Source: Allobosea sp.
GTDB taxonomy: Bacteria > Pseudomonadota > Alphaproteobacteria > Rhizobiales > Kaistiaceae
Reading direction: 5' to 3'
Length of the DNA stretch: 64,000 nucleotides
NCBI GenBank assembly: GCA_017307955.1
Contig: JAFKFV010000014.1
Coordinates: 159,939-223,938, forward strand
A program made the translations under genes and the position numbers. Of this stretch, positions 60,676 to 64,000 are shown in pieces. Under the pieces are notes generated by a model, which saw only the letters and a program-made list of their open reading frames with translations, searched no databases and was not told the origin of the DNA. Positions within the stretch are counted from its first letter, which is position 1; each line of letters begins with the position of its first letter.

Positions 60676-62184
60676 ATGACCAACCAGCGCCGGCCGGCCG
60701 CGCTTCGCCGCCTGCTCAGCGCCGCGGCGATCGCCGCCGGGCTCGCCCTCTTGCCGGCGCTGCCGGCCATGGCGCAGAGCACCTCGACGGTGTCGCTGCC
60801 GATGGGCGCCTCACAGACGCTCTCGCTCGGCTATCACAAGTCGAAGATCATCGACCTGCCGAAGGCGGCCCGCGACGTGATCGTCTCCGATCCGCGCATC
60901 GCGACGGCCGTGCTGCGCGACTCGCGGCGTATCTTCCTGACCGGCGTCACCGTCGGCCAGGCCGATCTCTTCGTGCTCGACCAGAACGGCCAGCAGATCC
61001 TGCATCTCGCCCTCCTCGTGGAGCGCGACACGGCGGCGCTGCAGACGATGATCCGGCGCCTGATCCCGGATTCGAACATCCATGTCGAGCTGATGAACGA
61101 CAATATCGTTCTCACCGGCACGGTGAAGAATGCCGGCGACGCCAACAAGGCGCAGCAGCTGGCGACCATGTTCGCCAACGGCTCGCAGAACACCGGCGTC
61201 ACGGCCAGCGGCGACAGCGGCGGCCCGTCCTCCGCCGGCGGCACCGGCGCGGGCGTCGCCAGCGACGCCGGCAAGACGCTGATGGACTCCAAGGTGCTGA
61301 ACCTCCTCACCATCGAGGGCGAGGACCAGGTGCAGCTCAAGGTTACCGTCGCGGAAATCAACCGCGACGTCGCCAAGCAGCTCGGCGTCAACATCACCGC
61401 CGTCGGCGGCCAGATCGCGGCGCTCGCCACCAACAATCCCTTCGCCATCGCCGGTCCGCTGTTCTCGCCGGCGAACAGGGCGATCGTGGCCTCGGCCGGC
61501 AGCGGCTCCGGCTTCGCGGCGGAATTGCAGGCGATGGAGCAAGACGGCAGCGTGCGCGTCCTCGCCGAGCCGACGCTCACGGCCATCTCCGGCGAGCCGG
61601 CGACGTTCCTCGCCGGCGGCGAGTTCCCGGTTCCGACCGGGTATGACGCCACCAACAACCAGCTCACCGTCGCCTACAAGTCCTACGGCATCTCGCTGGC
61701 CTTCACGCCGGTCGTGCTCTCGGAAGGCCGGATCAGCCTGCGCGTCAAGACCGAGGCCTCGGACATCTCCAATGAGGGCGCGGTGTCGATGGGCCAGTAC
61801 CAGATCCCGAGCCTCAAGGTGCGGCGCGCCGAGAGCACGATCGAGCTGCCGTCCGGCGGATCGCTGGTGCTGGGCGGCCTCCTTCAGGACAACATCCAGC
61901 AGGCGCTGTCCGGCTTCCCGGTGCTGATGGACGTGCCGATCCTCGGCGCGCTGTTCAAGAGCCGCGACTTCAAGCGCAACCAGACCGAACTCGTCATCAT
62001 CGTCACGCCCTATATGGCGAAGCCGGTGGCGCGCACCGCGCTCGCCCGGCCCGACGACGGCTTCGAGACGCCGAGCGACGCCTCGGTGACCTTTCTCGGC
62101 CGCTTGAACCGCATCTACGGCACGGTGGGGAACCCGGTGCCGCGCGGAAACTATGCCGGCAGTGTCGGCTTCATCTACGAGTGA
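60676..62184 (+). CDS. cpaC: Secretin CpaC/RcpA
   Basis: 502 residues from the ATG at 60676 (GGGGGA 7 bp upstream; an ATG at 60652 is also possible). It has a signal peptide ending in PAMAQS, an N-terminal domain (SQTLSLGYHKSKIIDLPKAA) and BON-like repeats, then the secretin core with VRVLAEPTLTAISGEPATFL, GGEFPVPTGYD and the C-terminal LVIIVTPYMAKPV. It forms the outer-membrane pore for the Flp pilus. Confidence 0.95.
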   Translation: MTNQRRPAALRRLLSAAAIAAGLALLPALPAMAQSTSTVSLPMGASQTLSLGYHKSKIIDLPKAARDVIVSDPRIATAVLRDSRRIFLTGVTVGQADLFVLDQNGQQILHLALLVERDTAALQTMIRRLIPDSNIHVELMNDNIVLTGTVKNAGDANKAQQLATMFANGSQNTGVTASGDSGGPSSAGGTGAGVASDAGKTLMDSKVLNLLTIEGEDQVQLKVTVAEINRDVAKQLGVNITAVGGQIAALATNNPFAIAGPLFSPANRAIVASAGSGSGFAAELQAMEQDGSVRVLAEPTLTAISGEPATFLAGGEFPVPTGYDATNNQLTVAYKSYGISLAFTPVVLSEGRISLRVKTEASDISNEGAVSMGQYQIPSLKVRRAESTIELPSGGSLVLGGLLQDNIQQALSGFPVLMDVPILGALFKSRDFKRNQTELVIIVTPYMAKPVARTALARPDDGFETPSDASVTFLGRLNRIYGTVGNPVPRGNYAGSVGFIYE

Positions 62185-62202
62185 TCGGGCGGGGGACCTG
62201 TC

Positions 62203-63000
62203 ATGAATGCGCTGAATGGGCTTTCGCCGCTCGGCCGCCGGCCGACTGACGCCACCGGATCGCCCGGTGCCCGGGGACGGCATGGCCGCCGCCTCGTCGC
62301 TCCGCTCTCGATCCTGGTGCTCGCCGCCGCGCTCGCCGGCTGCGTGGAGACCAAATATGACGTCACGGGCGCCGTGCTAGGGCCGGACGACTACCGCTAC
62401 CGCCATCCGATCCTGATCGACCAGCAGCTGGCGACCATGGATATCCCGGTCGGCCCGAACGTGCCGAAGCTGGCGCCGCGGGAAGTCGGCAACATCACCG
62501 GCTTCGCTCAGAAATACCGCGCTTCGGGCGCGACGACGCTGGCGATCGTGGTGCCGAGCCACAGCCCGAACGCGCGGGTCGCGAACGGCATCGCCCGGCA
62601 GACGGCCAATGCGCTCGTCGCCGCCGGCGTGCCGCGCAAGCAGCTCGACGTGCGCAGCTATGCCGCCGGCGCCGAGGAGACCGAGGCGCCGATCCGGCTC
62701 GCCTTCTCGCGCATCGGCGCTCATGTCGACGGCTGCGGCCAGTGGCCCGCCGAGGACCAGGCGTTCTGGATGAAGACCGAGAACCGCAGCTACTACAATT
62801 TCGGCTGCGCCAGCCAGCAGAACCTCGCCGCGACCACCGCCAATCCGCTCGATCTTCTCTATCCGCGCGGTATGACGCCCGCCGACGCGACGCGGCGCAT
62901 GACCGTGCTCGGCAACTACCAGCAGGGCAAGAATCCGTCCGGGACCTATGAGGGGCTGGACAACGTCAACCTGGTGTCCGGCATCGGAGGGACGAACTGA
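62203..63000 (+). CDS. cpaD: Pilus assembly lipoprotein CpaD
   Basis: 265 residues. A long basic N-terminus leads into a lipoprotein signal peptide with lipobox LAGC (LAAALAGCVETKYDVT). The mature domain shows YRYRHPILIDQQLATMDIPV and LIAFSRIGAHV-like segments (LAFSRIGAHVDGCGQWP) of the CpaD family, with SQQNLAATTANPLDLL conserved. Outer-membrane lipoprotein of the Tad apparatus, probably helping the secretin. The stop overlaps the cpaE start. Confidence 0.92.
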   Translation: MNALNGLSPLGRRPTDATGSPGARGRHGRRLVAPLSILVLAAALAGCVETKYDVTGAVLGPDDYRYRHPILIDQQLATMDIPVGPNVPKLAPREVGNITGFAQKYRASGATTLAIVVPSHSPNARVANGIARQTANALVAAGVPRKQLDVRSYAAGAEETEAPIRLAFSRIGAHVDGCGQWPAEDQAFWMKTENRSYYNFGCASQQNLAATTANPLDLLYPRGMTPADATRRMTVLGNYQQGKNPSGTYEGLDNVNLVSGIGGTN

Positions 63001-64000
63001 TGATCAGCCTCGCCGCCGAAAGGGAGAGCGCCGAGGAGGCGCCGGCGCCCGAAACCACGCCGCTCGCGGATGTGCGGCCGCTGCCGCGCATCTCGATCCA
63101 GGCCTTCTGCGAATCCGCCGATCTCGCGGCGGTCATGGAACTCGCGGCCGCCGACCGGCGCATGGCGCGGACCCATGTGAAGGTGCAGATGGGCGGTCTC
63201 GCGGCGGCCGGCGAATTCTATCGCCAGGCGCCGACGCCCAATCTCATCATCGTCGAGTCGCGCCAGTCCGGCGAACGGCTCATCGCCGAGCTCGATCATC
63301 TCGCCGAAGTGGTCGATGCCGGTACCAAGGTCGTCGTGATCGGGCATGCCAACGATGTCGATCTCTACCGGCGGCTGATCCGGCGCGGCGTCAGCGAATA
63401 TCTCGTCGTGCCGGTCGACATGGCGCGCGTCATCAAGAGCGTCGCCGATCTCTATCTCGACAGCGCCAAGGCGCCGCTCGGCCGCTCGATCGCCTTTGTC
63501 GGGGCCAAGGGCGGTTCCGGCTCGTCGATGATCGCCCACAATGTCGGCTTCGCGATCGCGCGCGGCTTCCAGAGCAATGTCGTCATCGCCGATCTCGACA
63601 TCGCCTTCGGCACCGCCGGCCTCGACTTCAACCAGGATCCGGCGCAGGGCATCGCCGATGCGCTGAGCGCGCCGGAGCGGCTCGACGACACCTTCCTCGA
63701 CCGCCTCTTCGCGCGCTGCACCGACAATCTGTCGCTGCTTGCAGCGCCCGCCTCGCTCGATCGCACCTGCGACTATGGCGAGACGGTCTTCGAGGGCATC
63801 GTCGAGGTGGCGCAGGCCAATGTGCCGGCGCTGGTGCTCGACCTTCCGCATCTGTGGACGGGCTGGGCGCGGCGCACGCTGATCGCCGCCGACGAGATCG
63901 TGCTCACCGCCGAGCCGGATCTCGCAAGCCTGCGCAACGCCAAGAACCTCATGGATCTCCTGCGCCAGCAGCGGCGCAGCGACGCGCCGCCGCGGCTCGT
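63000..64000 (+). CDS. cpaE: Pilus assembly ATPase-like protein CpaE/TadZ (3' end outside window)
   Basis: The first 333 codons are present, starting at the ATG (63000-63002) that overlaps the cpaD stop. The N-terminal part is an atypical receiver-like domain (VKVQMGGLAAAGEFYRQAP, IIVESRQSGERLI, VVVIGHANDVDLYRRLI). The ParA/MinD-like domain follows with the degenerate P-loop GAKGGSGSSMIAHNVG and VVIADLDIAFGTAG. It positions the Tad machine, often at a cell pole. The locus continues to the right. Confidence 0.93.
   Translation, partial: MISLAAERESAEEAPAPETTPLADVRPLPRISIQAFCESADLAAVMELAAADRRMARTHVKVQMGGLAAAGEFYRQAPTPNLIIVESRQSGERLIAELDHLAEVVDAGTKVVVIGHANDVDLYRRLIRRGVSEYLVVPVDMARVIKSVADLYLDSAKAPLGRSIAFVGAKGGSGSSMIAHNVGFAIARGFQSNVVIADLDIAFGTAGLDFNQDPAQGIADALSAPERLDDTFLDRLFARCTDNLSLLAAPASLDRTCDYGETVFEGIVEVAQANVPALVLDLPHLWTGWARRTLIAADEIVLTAEPDLASLRNAKNLMDLLRQQRRSDAPPRL

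Overview
The window is high-GC DNA with long antisense shadow frames. Its gene content (Flp/Tad pilus locus with a CpaA-CpaE order, rhizobial-type ABC transporters, a TIGR02281-type aspartic protease, an OxyR/peroxiredoxin/AhpD group, bacterioferritin) points to an alphaproteobacterium of the Hyphomicrobiales. Kaistia-like genera would fit, but the genus is a guess.

Region 1-18.1 kb looks accessory. It opens with the end of a Gfo/Idh/MocA oxidoreductase and a TIM-barrel sugar isomerase. An ECF41-type sigma factor with its carboxymuconolactone-decarboxylase-like partner follows, and a near-perfect ECF41 promoter precedes the partner. Next come an HNH endonuclease with a probable EVE-like N-terminus and a decayed, 5'-truncated large protein that resembles the C-terminal part of a STAND-type NTPase. 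A sugar uptake and catabolism cluster (AraC regulator, isomerase, complete ABC importer, DUF6807/PmoA protein, Gfo/Idh/MocA enzyme) occupies 7.9-16.1 kb. The region ends with a tyrosine integrase and two small genes beside a tRNA-Ser(CGA), so part or all of it may be a tRNA-targeted island.

Region 18.4-24 kb holds a ring-cleaving dioxygenase/hydrolase pair of the MhqO/MhqD kind, a GH1 beta-glucosidase and an MsbA-like exporter.

Region 24-37.6 kb is the most distinctive part: a roughly 12-kb operon for cyclic-imide and biuret-type nitrogen compounds. It combines a BMP-type ABC importer, a formamidase-type amidase, a BiuH-like hydrolase, a cyanuric acid hydrolase/barbiturase with all three Lys-Ser pairs, a second isochorismatase-fold hydrolase, AtzG-, AtzE- and AtzH-like proteins, a 5-formyltetrahydrofolate cyclo-ligase paralogue and a GntR regulator. 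Two TGTATGCAAT boxes 20 bp apart lie between the operon and a divergent fumarylacetoacetase-family gene. At 47.7-50.9 kb a second nucleobase theme appears: homologues of URC1 and URC4 of the uracil catabolic pathway, separated by a RelE/HigB-like toxin-antitoxin pair with its own self-contained promoter/operator. A nucleoside hydrolase lies at 55.1 kb.

The rest (37.7-56.1 kb) is mostly housekeeping: stress protein, MtgA, OxyR with a divergent peroxiredoxin and AhpD, polyprenyl synthase, phosphomannomutase, aldose epimerase, LspA, two RNA methyltransferases, CoxG-like protein, Bfd and bacterioferritin. The window closes inside a Tad pilus locus (56.1-64 kb): two TadE-like genes and a CpaC-N-terminal-like gene on the minus strand, then three flp pilin genes, cpaA, cpaB, cpaC, cpaD and the start of cpaE on the plus strand.
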